Shown in pieces: positions 33,636-42,374 of a DNA stretch of 64,000 bases (the stretch's first letter is position 1; every line of letters begins with the position of its first letter). Below the pieces are notes generated by a model, which worked only from the letters and a program-made list of their open reading frames with translations, was not told where the DNA came from and made no database searches. This stretch comes from Prauserella flavalba (lineage in GTDB: Bacteria; Actinomycetota; Actinomycetes; Mycobacteriales; Pseudonocardiaceae): contig NZ_MASU01000003.1 of NCBI RefSeq assembly GCF_003202235.1, positions 62,001 to 126,000 of the forward strand, given 5' to 3'. The position numbers and the translations under genes are program-made.

Positions 33636-34079
33636 TCAGCTCGACTGCGTCGAGACTTCGGGCAGCTTCGCCAGGTGCGCCTCCACCTGTCCGAGCGCGG
33701 TCGACATGTCGACCAGTGCCTGCGTGCACGCGTCGGCAGCACCCTCGGTGCCGCACGTGTTGTCGCGGTAGGCCCGGATGGCCTTGTCGAGCGACCGTCC
33801 CGCGCCGGCCAGCTCGGGATGTTCAGTACCCGCGAACTTCTGCGCCGTGCCGGGGATGGTGCCGAGCTGGGTGACGTACTTCTGGCAGCCGGGCGGGTCC
33901 ATCTCCCTCGGGTCGGTGAAGCACACGTCCACCGTCAGTGCCTCGAGCTTCACGCGGAGTTCCGCGGGGCCGGGGTCGGGCGCGGCAGCCTTCGGGGTCG
34001 GGCCCGCCTCGCGGGAACAAGCGGACAGCGGCAGCAACACCACCGCGGCGGCGGTGACCAGAAGAGCACGGGTACGCAC
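33636..34079 (-). CDS. Putative lipoprotein
   Basis: A 147-residue secreted protein with a lipoprotein signal peptide. It has RTRA at the start, a hydrophobic stretch, and the lipobox LSAC with Cys21. The mature part is alpha-helical, with paired cysteines ([27 protein letters not shown]) that could form disulfides. No family is recognised. The GTG at 34079 gives the correct signal-peptide length; the open frame back to 34460 is antisense to dapE. It diverges from dapE with a 37-bp spacer and lies just upstream of dapD. Confidence 0.85.
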   Translation of the reverse strand: MRTRALLVTAAAVVLLPLSACSREAGPTPKAAAPDPGPAELRVKLEALTVDVCFTDPREMDPPGCQKYVTQLGTIPGTAQKFAGTEHPELAGAGRSLDKAIRAYRDNTCGTEGAADACTQALVDMSTALGQVEAHLAKLPEVSTQSS

Positions 34080-34116
34080 GACTTCACGGTACGCACCGCG
34101 AGATACGGTGCTGCTC

Positions 34117-35193
34117 ATGCCCTTGCTCGACCTGCGTACCGATCCCGTCGACCTCACCGCCGCGCTGGTGGACATCCCGAGCGTCTCGGGGGAGGAGGCG
34201 GTGATCGCCGACGCCGTGGAGTCCGCGCTCCGTGCCCAGGCACCGCACCTCGAGGTGGTTCGCAACGGCGACGCCGTGCTCGCGCGCACGTCGCTCGGCA
34301 GGCCGTCACGGGTGGTGCTCGCCGGGCACCTGGACACGGTGCCCGTCAACGACAATCTCCCCGGCAAGCGCACCGGAGACGGAGCCGGCGAGGTGCTGCA
34401 CGGCCTCGGCACCGTGGACATGAAGGGCGGCGACGCCGTGTTCCTGCACCTCGCCGCCACCCTTCCGGAGCCGAGGCACGATGTGACGTTCGTGTTCTAC
34501 GACTGCGAGGAGGTGGAGGCCGTCCGCAACGGTCTCGGCCGGATCGAGCGTGAGCTGCCCGAGTGGCTCGGCGGTGACCTCGCGATCGTCGGGGAGCCGT
34601 CCAACGCCGTGATCGAGGCCGGCTGCCAGGGGACCATGCGCATCGAGCTGCGCACGGCCGGTACGCGGGCGCACACGGCACGGGCGTGGATGGGCAGCAA
34701 CGCCATCCACGCACTCGCCGAACCGCTGCGCAGGCTCACCGCCTACGAGCCGAGGGTCGTGGAGATCGACGGGCTCACCTACCGCGAGGGCCTGCAGGCC
34801 GTGCGCATCGGCGGCGGGGTCTCCGGCAACGTCGTGCCGGACGCGGCCCTGCTCGCCGTCAACCACCGGTTCGCCCCCGACCGCAGCCCCGAGCAGGCCG
34901 AGCAGCACCTGCGCGAGGTGTTCGACGGCTTCGACGTGACCGTGGTCGACAGCTCACCCGGTGCGCTGCCGGGGCTCGGTGAGCCCGCTGCGGCGGAGCT
35001 GGTGGCGGCCGCGGGTGGCGAGGTCGCGGCGAAGCTCGGCTGGACCGATGTCGCCCGCTTCGCCGCGCTCGGGATGCCCGCGGTGAACTTCGGCCCCGGC
35101 GACCCGACGCTCGCGCACACGCGGCAGGAGCACGTCGCCGCCGCCGAGATCCGCCGCGTCGCGAAGGTTCTCGGGGCGTTCCTGTCGTCCTGA
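34117..35193 (+). CDS. dapE: Succinyl-diaminopimelate desuccinylase
   Basis: A 358-residue M20 metallopeptidase. Zinc-site motifs are [13 protein letters not shown] (His and Asp), [16 protein letters not shown] (bridging Asp), FYDCEEVEA (catalytic Glu) and AVIEAGCQG. The dimerisation lid lies between about 180 and 290. It releases succinate to give LL-diaminopimelate. The start is the ATG at 34117, although a GTG at 34108 is in frame. With dapC and dapD this makes three of the four succinylase-route steps present here. Confidence 0.94.
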   Translation: MPLLDLRTDPVDLTAALVDIPSVSGEEAVIADAVESALRAQAPHLEVVRNGDAVLARTSLGRPSRVVLAGHLDTVPVNDNLPGKRTGDGAGEVLHGLGTVDMKGGDAVFLHLAATLPEPRHDVTFVFYDCEEVEAVRNGLGRIERELPEWLGGDLAIVGEPSNAVIEAGCQGTMRIELRTAGTRAHTARAWMGSNAIHALAEPLRRLTAYEPRVVEIDGLTYREGLQAVRIGGGVSGNVVPDAALLAVNHRFAPDRSPEQAEQHLREVFDGFDVTVVDSSPGALPGLGEPAAAELVAAAGGEVAAKLGWTDVARFAALGMPAVNFGPGDPTLAHTRQEHVAAAEIRRVAKVLGAFLSS

Positions 35194-35210
35194 CCTTTAG
35201 GCTGGGCGCT

Positions 35211-35996
35211 GTGAGTGACCAGGTGACACACAGCGTCCAGGACGACGCGGAACACCCTCCCGAGCGGCACCGCGGTCCGGTGGTGCTGCGCCGGTCCCGG
35301 CAGGCGGAGGACTCGACCACCGACCAGCGCCTGCTGGACTCGAGGGGCCCCAGCGACTGGGTGCACACCGATCCGTGGCGCGTGCTGCGCATCCAGGCCG
35401 AGTTCGTGGAGGGCTTCGGCGCGCTGGCCGAGGTGCCGCGTGCCGTCACGGTGTTCGGTTCCGCGCGCACGCCGCGCGACCACCCCGAGTACCAGCTGGG
35501 CCGCGACATCGGCACCGCGCTGGCCAACGCGGGCTTCGCCGCGATCACCGGTGGCGGGCCCGGTTCGATGGAGGCCGTCAACCGGGGCGCGTCGGAGGCC
35601 GGCGGGCTGTCCATCGGCCTCGGGATCGAGCTGCCCTTCGAGCAGGGCCTGAACCCGTGGGTGGATCTCGGCGTCAACTTCCGCTACTTCTTCACCCGCA
35701 AGACGATGTTCATCAAGTACGCGCAGGCGTTCATCTGCCTGCCGGGCGGGTTCGGCACGCTGGACGAGCTGTTCGAGGCGCTGACGCTCGTGCAGACGAA
35801 GAAGGTGACCAAGTTCCCCGTGGTGCTCTTCGGCCGCGACTACTGGGGCGGGCTCTACGAATGGGTTCGCAACACGGTGCTCGCGGAGGGCAAGATCGGG
35901 GAGCGCGACGCCGCTCTGCTCCACGTCACCGACGACATCGACGACGCGGTGGGCGTCGTGCTCGAGGCGTACAAGGCGTGGGAGGACACTCACTAG
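35211..35996 (+). CDS. LOG/TIGR00730-family protein, longer paralogue
   Basis: A 261-residue LOG-type protein with a polar N-terminal extension of about 65 residues. The core has VTVFGSARTPRDHPEY, AITGGGPGSMEAVNRGA and the nucleotide/phosphoribohydrolase motif PGGFGTLDE (about residues 178-186). Members release free bases from nucleoside 5'-monophosphates, for example cytokinin nucleotides, and may have a general salvage or detoxification role. Its stop shares one base with the start of a second LOG gene. The GTG start is at 35211. Confidence 0.88.
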   Translation: MSDQVTHSVQDDAEHPPERHRGPVVLRRSRQAEDSTTDQRLLDSRGPSDWVHTDPWRVLRIQAEFVEGFGALAEVPRAVTVFGSARTPRDHPEYQLGRDIGTALANAGFAAITGGGPGSMEAVNRGASEAGGLSIGLGIELPFEQGLNPWVDLGVNFRYFFTRKTMFIKYAQAFICLPGGFGTLDELFEALTLVQTKKVTKFPVVLFGRDYWGGLYEWVRNTVLAEGKIGERDAALLHVTDDIDDAVGVVLEAYKAWEDTH

Positions 35997-36562
35997 TGCG
36001 ACGCGTATGCGTGTTCTGCGGCTCGTCGGCCGGCAACAGCTCCGACTACGCGGAGGAGGCCGCGAAGGTGGGCACGTTGCTCGCCGAACGCGGCCTGGGC
36101 GTGGTCTACGGCGGGGCGAGCGTGGGCCTGATGGGTGCCGTCGCCGATGCCGCGCTGGCCGCGGGTGGTGAGGTGATCGGTGTGATCCCGAAGCACCTGA
36201 TGCGGGTGGAGATCGCGCACCACAACCTCACCGAGCTGCATGTCGTGGAGGACATGCACGAGCGCAAGGCGACGATGGCCGCGCTGTCGGACGCGTTCCT
36301 CGCGCTGCCGGGCGGGGCCGGGACGCTGGAGGAGCTGTTCGAGGTGTGGACGTGGGCCCAGCTCGGGCTGCACGCCAAACCGATCGGCCTCGTCGACTCG
36401 GGGGGCTACTTCGCCAAGCTCGCCGAGTTCATCGACCACATGTCGGCCGAGGGCTTCCTCAACCGGGCCAGCCGCGAGCTGATCACGATCGACGCGGACC
36501 CGGCCGCGCTGCTCGACGCCTTCGAGAAGCACGACGCGGTCCCTGTCGACAAGTGGGCTTGA
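35996..36562 (+). CDS. LOG/TIGR00730-family protein, shorter paralogue
   Basis: A 188-residue protein with the complete LOG core and no extension: RRVCVFCGSSAG at the start, VYGGASVGLMGAVADAAL, the MHERKATM helix (Arg/Lys) and PGGAGTLEE (about 103-111). It matches the cytokinin riboside 5'-monophosphate phosphoribohydrolase type (Rv1205-like). It is coupled to the preceding paralogue by a TAGTG junction, so the two are made together. They differ in length and in the loop before PGG, suggesting different substrates or a mixed oligomer. Confidence 0.9.
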   Translation: MRRVCVFCGSSAGNSSDYAEEAAKVGTLLAERGLGVVYGGASVGLMGAVADAALAAGGEVIGVIPKHLMRVEIAHHNLTELHVVEDMHERKATMAALSDAFLALPGGAGTLEELFEVWTWAQLGLHAKPIGLVDSGGYFAKLAEFIDHMSAEGFLNRASRELITIDADPAALLDAFEKHDAVPVDKWA

Positions 36563-36568
36563 TGACCT

Positions 36569-36619
36569 CCCCCAAGGCCACCTTTGTTGCGTTGAACGCA
36601 ACAAAGGTGGCCTTGGGGG
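36569..36619. repeat. AAGGCCACCTT palindrome, copy 4 (type A, perfect)
   Basis: A 51-bp element with 25-bp arms that match at every position around a single G. Arms begin CCCCCAAGGCCACCTTTG. It fills most of the gap between the convergent LOG and acyltransferase genes, and is the best-preserved copy in the window. The position fits a bidirectional terminator; there is no T-tract. Confidence 0.95.
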
Positions 36620-36634
36620 CCACTTGCTGAGGAC

Positions 36635-37303
36635 TCAGGCCGCGTCGGGACGCTTGTGATAGGCGTCCACGTACTCCTGCTTCGACAGTTCCATGATCGC
36701 GTACATGATCTCGTCGGTCACCGCGCGGCGGATGGCAGGCGAATCCCTGAGTCCGTCGTAACGGGAGAACTCCAGCGGGTCACCGAAGCGCACGGTGACC
36801 CGCACGAGCCTCGGCACCTTCTTGCCATGTGGGAGGAGCCGGTCGGTGCCGGTCAGCGCCACGGGCACCACAGGCGCACCCGTCGCGAGCGCGAGCGCCC
36901 CGACCCCGGTGTGCCCCCGGTGCAGGCGGCCGTCGAGCGAACGCGTGCCCTCCGGGTAGATGCCGAACGCGCCGCCGTCATCGAGCACCCTGCGGGCGGC
37001 GCCGAGCGCGGCCAGGCCCGCCGCCGCGTTGCCGCGCTCCACCGGCACGTAGCCGAGGGCGGAGAGGAACGCCGCCATCAGCCGCGCCTTCGGTCCCTTG
37101 CCGGTGAAGTACTCGGCTTTGCCGAGGAACGCCACGGGCCGCGGCGTCACGATGGGGATCACGAAGGTGTCGGCGGCGGAGCGGTGGTTGGCGGCCAGGA
37201 TCACCGGCCCGTTCAGTGGCACCTTGTCCGCGTCGACGACGACCGGCCGGTACACGAGCCTGGCCAGCGGCGCGAGTATCCGGCGGATCAGCAGTTGCAG
37301 CAC
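36635..37303 (-). CDS. 1-acyl-sn-glycerol-3-phosphate acyltransferase (PlsC-type)
   Basis: A 222-residue PlsC-fold protein. The catalytic NHRSAAD (H40 and D45) and the phosphate-binding IYPEGTRS (about 133-140) are present, with VPVERGN and TGAPVVPVALTG. It would acylate lysophosphatidic acid to phosphatidic acid or act on a related lipid such as a phosphatidylinositol mannoside. The N-terminus is moderately hydrophobic (LLIRRILAPLARLVY), consistent with membrane association. The GTG at 37303 follows GGAGGAG. It diverges from gpgS. Confidence 0.9.
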   Translation of the reverse strand: MLQLLIRRILAPLARLVYRPVVVDADKVPLNGPVILAANHRSAADTFVIPIVTPRPVAFLGKAEYFTGKGPKARLMAAFLSALGYVPVERGNAAAGLAALGAARRVLDDGGAFGIYPEGTRSLDGRLHRGHTGVGALALATGAPVVPVALTGTDRLLPHGKKVPRLVRVTVRFGDPLEFSRYDGLRDSPAIRRAVTDEIMYAIMELSKQEYVDAYHKRPDAA

Positions 37304-37350
37304 GTCTCCTCCAGCGGCGTTGTCCGTCCAGCATGGCACGATCGGTTCTC

Positions 37351-38268
37351 ATGAACGAGGAGTGGTTCGCCCGGCGAACCTGGCAGGCTCCACAGTGGAC
37401 GGCCGATGAGCTGCGGCTCGCCAAGGGCGGGCGCACGGTGTCCGTGGTGCTGCCCGCGCTGGACGAGGCCGGCACGGTGGGTGACGTCGTCGCGTCGGTG
37501 CGCCCGCTGCTGGGCACGCTCGTCGACGAGCTCGTGGTGGTCGACTCGGGCTCCACCGACGGCACGGCCGACGTCGCCGAGCGCGCGGGGGCGCGCGTGG
37601 TGCACCGCGAGGACGTGCTGCCGGACTGGCCGCCGTTGCCCGGCAAGGGCGAGGTGCTGTGGCGGTCGCTGGCGGCGACCACCGGCGACGTCGTGGTGTT
37701 CCTCGACTCCGACCTCGTCGACCCCGATCCCGGGTTCGTGCCGTCGCTGCTCGGTCCGCTGCTGTGCGAGGACGGCGTCCAGCTGGTCAAGGGCTTCTAC
37801 CGCAGGCCGCTGCGGCTCGAATCGGCCGAGCTGGGCACCGGCGGAGGCCGCGTCACCGAGCTGCTCGCGAGGCCGCTGCTGGCAGCGCTGCGGCCCGCGC
37901 TGTCCGGACTCGTGCAGCCGCTCGGCGGCGAGTACGCGGGCACACGGGACCTGCTGGAGTCGGTGCCGTTCGCCACCGGGTACGGCGTGGAGATCGGCCT
38001 GCTGCTCGACGCCGAATCCCGGTACGGGCTCGACGCGCTCGCGCAGGTGAACCTGGGCGTGCGCAAGCACCGCAACCGTTCGCTGCTGCAGCTCGGCGTC
38101 ATGGCGCGGCAGATCCTCGGCACGGCACTCTCCCGCTGCGACATCGACGCGTCCGGCGCTGGGCTGACCCAGTTCACGCAGGTGGCGGGGGAGTGGCTGC
38201 CCGAGCACACCGAGGTGGCCGTCACCGACCGCCCGCCGATGCGCGAGGTGCTCGCCGCCCGCCGCTGA
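37351..38268 (+). CDS. gpgS: Glucosyl-3-phosphoglycerate synthase
   Basis: A 305-residue GT81/GT-A enzyme. VSVVLPALDEAGTVGDV near residue 30, VVVDSGSTDGTADVA, and VVFLDSDLVDPDPGFV (DxD-type metal site) are present, with the GpgS-specific LVKGFYRRPLR, GGGRVTEL and PLGGEYAGTRDLL. It joins glucose from UDP-glucose to 3-phosphoglycerate, the first step to methylglucose lipopolysaccharide. Synteny (LOG, gpgS, DivIVA-like, TagA, DUF3117) matches Rv1205-Rv1211. The start is the ATG at 37351. Confidence 0.95.
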   Translation: MNEEWFARRTWQAPQWTADELRLAKGGRTVSVVLPALDEAGTVGDVVASVRPLLGTLVDELVVVDSGSTDGTADVAERAGARVVHREDVLPDWPPLPGKGEVLWRSLAATTGDVVVFLDSDLVDPDPGFVPSLLGPLLCEDGVQLVKGFYRRPLRLESAELGTGGGRVTELLARPLLAALRPALSGLVQPLGGEYAGTRDLLESVPFATGYGVEIGLLLDAESRYGLDALAQVNLGVRKHRNRSLLQLGVMARQILGTALSRCDIDASGAGLTQFTQVAGEWLPEHTEVAVTDRPPMREVLAARR

Positions 38269-38335
38269 GGTGGCCGACGGTGGCCCGGGTGGTGGCTCTC
38301 CCGCGGGTGTCGGTGCCGTGTGCCACGATCGGGGC

Positions 38336-38656
38336 GTGACCACCGCGCTCATCTATCTCGTCGTGATGCTGCTCGTGGCCGCCGTGGTGTTCCTGCTCGC
38401 GGCCGTGGTGTTCGGCCGGGGCGAGGAGCTGGCACCGCTGGCGCCCGGCAGCTCGCCGACCCGGCTGCCTGCCGAGGACATCACCGGTGAGGACGTGAGC
38501 GCCGTGAAGTATCAGCTCGTGCTGCGCGGCTACAAGATGTCCGAGGTCGACTGGGTGATGGGACGGCTCGGCGGCGAGATCGACAGTCTGCGCGCGCGGG
38601 TGGCCGAGCTCGAGGCGCAGCTGGCCCAGCGCAACGAACGCGAGGCGTCCCAGTGA
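38336..38656 (+). CDS. DivIVA-domain membrane protein (Rv1209-like)
   Basis: A 106-residue protein with one N-terminal membrane helix (about 4-30; ALIYLVVMLLVAAVVFLL). A short DivIVA-type segment follows (DVSAVKYQLVLRGYKMSEVDWVM), then a coiled coil (LRARVAELEAQLAQRN). It is likely a small scaffold at the membrane linked to envelope growth. The GTG at 38336 is used; upstream open sequence is Gly/Pro-rich non-coding. Its stop overlaps the SRPBCC gene by four bases. Confidence 0.85.
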   Translation: MTTALIYLVVMLLVAAVVFLLAAVVFGRGEELAPLAPGSSPTRLPAEDITGEDVSAVKYQLVLRGYKMSEVDWVMGRLGGEIDSLRARVAELEAQLAQRNEREASQ

Positions 38657-39105
38657 GCGATCTGGTGTCGTCCGTCGACGTCGCGGCGCCGGCGGGGACG
38701 ACGTGGCTGGCGCTCACCGACTGGCACCGGCAGCGCGAGTGGATGCTCGGCACCGAGGTTCGGGTGGTGTCCGGCAACGGCCGCAGCGTCGGTTCGAAGC
38801 TGGAGGCGTTCACCGGTGTCGCGGGTGTCGGCTTCACCGACTCGATGGAGATCATGAGCTGGGAGCCGCCCGTGCGTTGCACCGTGCGTCACCTGGGATT
38901 CCTGGTGCGCGGGACCGGTTCTTTCCACGTGCAGGAGCGGGGTCAGAACCGTTCGGTGCTGATCTGGTCGGAACAGCTGGACCTGCCGTTCGGGGTCGTG
39001 GGGCGGCTCGGCTGGCCGGTGGTGAAGCCCGTGTTCTCCCTTGGCCTGCGCCGCTCGCTGCACAACTTCGCGAAGTTCGCCGAGTCGTATGTGGTGGGCG
39101 GATGA
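38653..39105 (+). CDS. SRPBCC/polyketide-cyclase-like protein
   Basis: A 150-residue START/Bet v1-fold protein: VDVAAPAGTTWLALTDWHRQ, VRVVSGNGRSVGSKLEAFTG, FTDSMEIMSWEPPVRC, and a C-terminal helix LGLRRSLHNFAKFAE. Such proteins bind a hydrophobic ligand in a groove. Ligand unknown. Four-base overlaps at both ends (with the DivIVA-like gene and the glycosylase gene) show it is in one operon with them. Confidence 0.85.
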   Translation: MSDLVSSVDVAAPAGTTWLALTDWHRQREWMLGTEVRVVSGNGRSVGSKLEAFTGVAGVGFTDSMEIMSWEPPVRCTVRHLGFLVRGTGSFHVQERGQNRSVLIWSEQLDLPFGVVGRLGWPVVKPVFSLGLRRSLHNFAKFAESYVVGG

Positions 39106-39671
39106 GCGAGCTGCTGGGCCAGGATGGCGTCGCGCGGTGCTCGTGGGGCAACTCCGCGCCCGACTACGCCGCCTACCACGACACCGAGTGGGGCGTGCCG
39201 TTGCGGGGCGAGGTGGCGCTGTTCGAGCGGCTCTCGCTGGAGGCGTTCCAGTCCGGGCTGTCGTGGCTGGTGATCCTCCGCAAACGCGAGGCGTTCCGGC
39301 GGGTGTTCCACGGCTTCGACCCCGAGCGCGTGGCCGCCTTCGGCGAGGACGACGTGACGCGCCTGCTCGCCGACGCCTCGATCGTGCGCAACCGTGCGAA
39401 GATCCACGCGACCATCACCAACGCGCGGGCCATCGCGAACCTCGACGTGCCGCTCGATGAGCTGCTGTGGTCGTTCGCGCCGGACCCGGAAGTCCGCGTC
39501 CGGCCGGCCACGATGTCGGACGTGCCCGCGGTGACGGCCGAGTCGAAGGCGATGGCGCGCGCGTTGAAGAAGCGCGGCTTCGCCTTCGTCGGCCCCACCA
39601 CGTGCTACGCGATGATGCAGGCCACCGGCATGGTCGACGACCACGTCGAGGGCTGCTTCCGCGCGGGCTGA
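39102..39671 (+). CDS. tag: DNA-3-methyladenine glycosylase I
   Basis: A 189-residue TagA-type enzyme. Zinc- and base-binding landmarks are RCSWGNSAPDYAAYHDTEWG at the N-terminus, FERLSLEAFQSGLSW, NRAKIHATITNARAI and, near the end, KKRGFAFVGPTTCYAMMQA with the His/Cys zinc ligands (MVDDHVEGC). It excises 3-methyladenine from DNA. It overlaps the SRPBCC gene by four bases and corresponds to Rv1210. It is the second alkylation-repair glycosylase in the window, the AlkA-like protein at 21107 being the other. Confidence 0.95.
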   Translation: MSELLGQDGVARCSWGNSAPDYAAYHDTEWGVPLRGEVALFERLSLEAFQSGLSWLVILRKREAFRRVFHGFDPERVAAFGEDDVTRLLADASIVRNRAKIHATITNARAIANLDVPLDELLWSFAPDPEVRVRPATMSDVPAVTAESKAMARALKKRGFAFVGPTTCYAMMQATGMVDDHVEGCFRAG

Positions 39672-39677
39672 GCAGGC

Positions 39678-40472
39678 TCAGGCGCCGGTGAAGTCGGGCT
39701 TGCGCTTGTTGACGAACGCGTCCACGGCCTCGCGGTGGTCGGCGGTGGCGCCGAGCGCCGTCTGCGCGGCGTCCTCCTCGGCGAGCGCCTCCTCCAGCGT
39801 GCTCTCGGCGGCGGCCGTGAGGGTGCCCTTGATTCTGGCGTAGGCCGCGGTCGGCCCCCCGGCGAGTTTCGCTGCCAGTTCCTGCGCCCTCGCCGCGAGG
39901 TCCTCGTCGGCGACGACCTCGCCGACGAGGCCGATGCGCAGCGCCTCGGCGGAGTCGACCGGACGCGCGAGCAGCATCAGCTCCGCCGCGCGGCCGTAGC
40001 CGACCAACCGCTGCAGGGTCCACGACGCGCCCGAGTCGGGACCGAGGCCGACGCTGGCGAAGGCCATCAGGAAGTTGGCGGAGGCCGCGGCGATCCGCAG
40101 GTCGGCGGCGTAGGCGAACGCGGCGCCCGCCCCGGCGGCCGGGCCGTTCACGGCGGCGATCACGGGCTTGGGTGCCTCGACGATCGCCCGCACGATGGGG
40201 TTGTAGTGCTGGGTGACCGTGCGCAGTGGTGCGTCGTCGCCCGCCTGCAGCAGCCCGATGTGCTGCTTGAGATCCTGCCCCGCGCAGAACGCCTTGCCCG
40301 CGCCGGTGAGCACGATCGCCCGGACCTCCTGATCGGCCGAGGCGTCCCGCAGCTCGGCGAGCAGCCGCTCCTTCAGCTCGACCGTGAGCGAGTTGTATGC
40401 CTTGGGGCGGTTCAGGATCAGGGTGCGCACGCGGCCGCTGTCGCTGCGCAGCAGCACGTCCTCGGTGGTCAC
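39678..40472 (-). CDS. Enoyl-CoA hydratase/isomerase family protein
   Basis: A 264-residue crotonase-fold protein. LILNRPKAYNSLTVEL, VLTGAGKAFCAGQDL (oxyanion hole), VNGPAAGAGAAFAYAADLRIA and VGLGPDSGASWTLQRLVG are clear. The second acidic catalytic residue of true hydratases is replaced in GPDSGAS, so the exact reaction (hydratase or isomerase) is open. I use the GTG at 40472 because GGAGGG lies six bases upstream; the open frame to 40502 adds 10 residues without a ribosome site. It lies convergent to and six bases from tag. Confidence 0.9.
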   Translation of the reverse strand: MTTEDVLLRSDSGRVRTLILNRPKAYNSLTVELKERLLAELRDASADQEVRAIVLTGAGKAFCAGQDLKQHIGLLQAGDDAPLRTVTQHYNPIVRAIVEAPKPVIAAVNGPAAGAGAAFAYAADLRIAAASANFLMAFASVGLGPDSGASWTLQRLVGYGRAAELMLLARPVDSAEALRIGLVGEVVADEDLAARAQELAAKLAGGPTAAYARIKGTLTAAAESTLEEALAEEDAAQTALGATADHREAVDAFVNKRKPDFTGA

Positions 40473-40661
40473 GAAAAACCCTCCGTTCGTCTGGGTCGCC
40501 ACGCGAGTCTGGCAGCCCCGCGAGCCGCATACCAGCAGGGATGCGCCGACGCTAAGATCGGTCCGCGTTCACGGCCCGCTGCTGATGGGGGACAATGGTC
40601 ACGACCCGGTTGTTCCCAGGAGCGCGAGCCGGGCACTGCTTGAAGACGGAGGGAGCACGCT

Positions 40662-40829
40662 ATGGCGGCCATGAAGCCCCGGACCGGAGATGGTCCCCTC
40701 GAAGTTACTAAGGAGGGGCGGGGCCTCGTGATGCGCGTACCGCTCGAGGGCGGTGGGCGACTCGTCGTCGAGCTGTCGGCCGAGGAGGCCAAGGACCTCG
40801 GTGCGGCCCTTCAGGAGGCCACCAGCTAA
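40662..40829 (+). CDS. DUF3117 family protein (Rv1211-like)
   Basis: A 55-residue protein: MAAMKPRTGDGPLEVTKEG, then GLVMRVPLEGGGRLVVEL, then EEAKDLGAALQEATS. This very conserved small actinobacterial protein is DUF3117; I identify it from memory and from its position after tag (as Rv1210-Rv1211). The ATG at 40662 follows GGAGGGAGC. Its function is unknown. The gene was placed by reading the sequence directly because it is very short. The 189 bp before it hold no gene I can support. Confidence 0.9.
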   Translation: MAAMKPRTGDGPLEVTKEGRGLVMRVPLEGGGRLVVELSAEEAKDLGAALQEATS

Positions 40830-40904
40830 TCACGTTCTCTGCCCGTACCCGCCAGCGTCGAGTCCTTTCGGGCTGGCTGTCTTCATCGTGCCTGGAGGCC
40901 GCTG

Positions 40905-42374
40905 ATGACGCGCTCCCCGCTCCCGTCCGTACCCAGCCGGCTGCTCGACGTCGAGGTCGGCGACACCGCGCGCAAGGGGGAGCCGCTCGCCGCGGTGCTC
41001 ACCTCTGACGGCGAGTCACCGTTCGCCGACGTCGCGGACCGGGTGCGCGCGACCGGCAAGGCGGGTGAGGTGCACGTGGTGCCCGGTGACGACGGGCCGA
41101 GGTGGCTCGTCGGCGTCGGCGGCGGCGAGGAGAAGCAGTACCGGGCGGCGGGCGCGGCGTTCATCCGCGCGGCCAACGCGTTCGCGGAGGCCGAGTCGGA
41201 CGCGGGGCGCAAGGCGCCGAAGCGGGTGCACGTCCAGCTGCCCGCCGATGCCGGATCCGAGGAGTACGCCGCCTTCGCGACAGGCGCCCTGCTCGGCGGC
41301 TACCGCTACCGCGTCAGCTCCGAGGAGCCGAAGGCGAGCGTGCGGACGGTGCGCCTGCTGACGGAGGCCGCGTCCACGCACGAGGGCGCCGTGAGCAGGG
41401 CGCGCGAGCTGGCGGCTTCCTCCGCGCTGGCCCGCGATCTCGCCAACACCCCGGCGAACGTCAAGAATCCGGCGTGGCTGGCCGACGTGGCCGAGAAGGC
41501 CGCCGACGAGGTGCCGGGACTCTCGGTCACGGTCCGGGACGAGGAGTGGCTCGCGGCGCAGGGCTTCGGCGGCGTGCTCGCGGTGGGCGGCGGCTCGGTG
41601 AGCCCGCCGAGGCTGATCGAGCTGAACCACCGGCCTCGCGGAGCCACCACACACCTGCTGCTCGTCGGCAAGGGCATCACGTTCGACACGGGCGGGATCT
41701 CGATCAAGCCCGCTCAGGGCATGCACCTCATGCGCACCGACATGTCCGGCGGCGGCGCGGTGATCGCGGCGATGCGGGCGATCGCGGCGCTGCGGCTCGG
41801 CGTGCGCGTGACGGGCCTCGTGCCTGCCGCGGAGAACCACGTGTCCGGCTCGTCCTACCGGCCCGGCGACGTCGTGCGGCACTACGGCGGGCGCACCACG
41901 GAGGTCGCCAACACCGACGCCGAGGGCCGGATGGTGCTGGCCGACGCGATCGCCTACGGCGTCCAGCGGTACCGGCCGGACGCCGTCGTGGACGTCGCGA
42001 CGCTGACGGGTGCGATGAAGGTGGCGCTCGGCCTGCGTACCGGTGGTCTCTTCGCCAGCGACGACGAACTGGCCGAGCGCGTGCGGGCCGCCGGGGAGCG
42101 GGCCGGTGAGCAGTGGTGGCGGATGCCGCTGCTGGAGGACCACGCCGCCGACGTGCACAGCGACATCGCCGACGTCCGGCAGGCCCCGCCCGGGCCCGGC
42201 GGGATCACCGCGGCGCTGTTCCTGCGCGAGTTCACCGCGGGGCTGCCGTGGGCGCACTTGGACATCGCGGGCCCTGCGCGCTCGGAGAAGAACTACGACG
42301 AGGTGGTGCCGGGCGGCACCGGGTTCGCGGCGCGCACGCTGGTGGAGCTTGCCGCCTCCTACGTCACCGGCTGA
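40905..42374 (+). CDS. pepA: Leucyl aminopeptidase (M17)
   Basis: A 489-residue M17 peptidase. The N-terminal regulatory domain (1-165) precedes a catalytic domain with LVGKGITFDTGGISIKPA (Lys and Asp metal ligands), MRTDMSGGGAV, and NTDAEGRMVLADAI (Asp/Glu ligands and catalytic Arg). It forms di-zinc hexamers and cleaves N-terminal residues from peptides. The start is the ATG at 40905. Its 3' end overlaps the convergent LysR gene by 16 bp. Confidence 0.96.
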   Translation: MTRSPLPSVPSRLLDVEVGDTARKGEPLAAVLTSDGESPFADVADRVRATGKAGEVHVVPGDDGPRWLVGVGGGEEKQYRAAGAAFIRAANAFAEAESDAGRKAPKRVHVQLPADAGSEEYAAFATGALLGGYRYRVSSEEPKASVRTVRLLTEAASTHEGAVSRARELAASSALARDLANTPANVKNPAWLADVAEKAADEVPGLSVTVRDEEWLAAQGFGGVLAVGGGSVSPPRLIELNHRPRGATTHLLLVGKGITFDTGGISIKPAQGMHLMRTDMSGGGAVIAAMRAIAALRLGVRVTGLVPAAENHVSGSSYRPGDVVRHYGGRTTEVANTDAEGRMVLADAIAYGVQRYRPDAVVDVATLTGAMKVALGLRTGGLFASDDELAERVRAAGERAGEQWWRMPLLEDHAADVHSDIADVRQAPPGPGGITAALFLREFTAGLPWAHLDIAGPARSEKNYDEVVPGGTGFAARTLVELAASYVTG

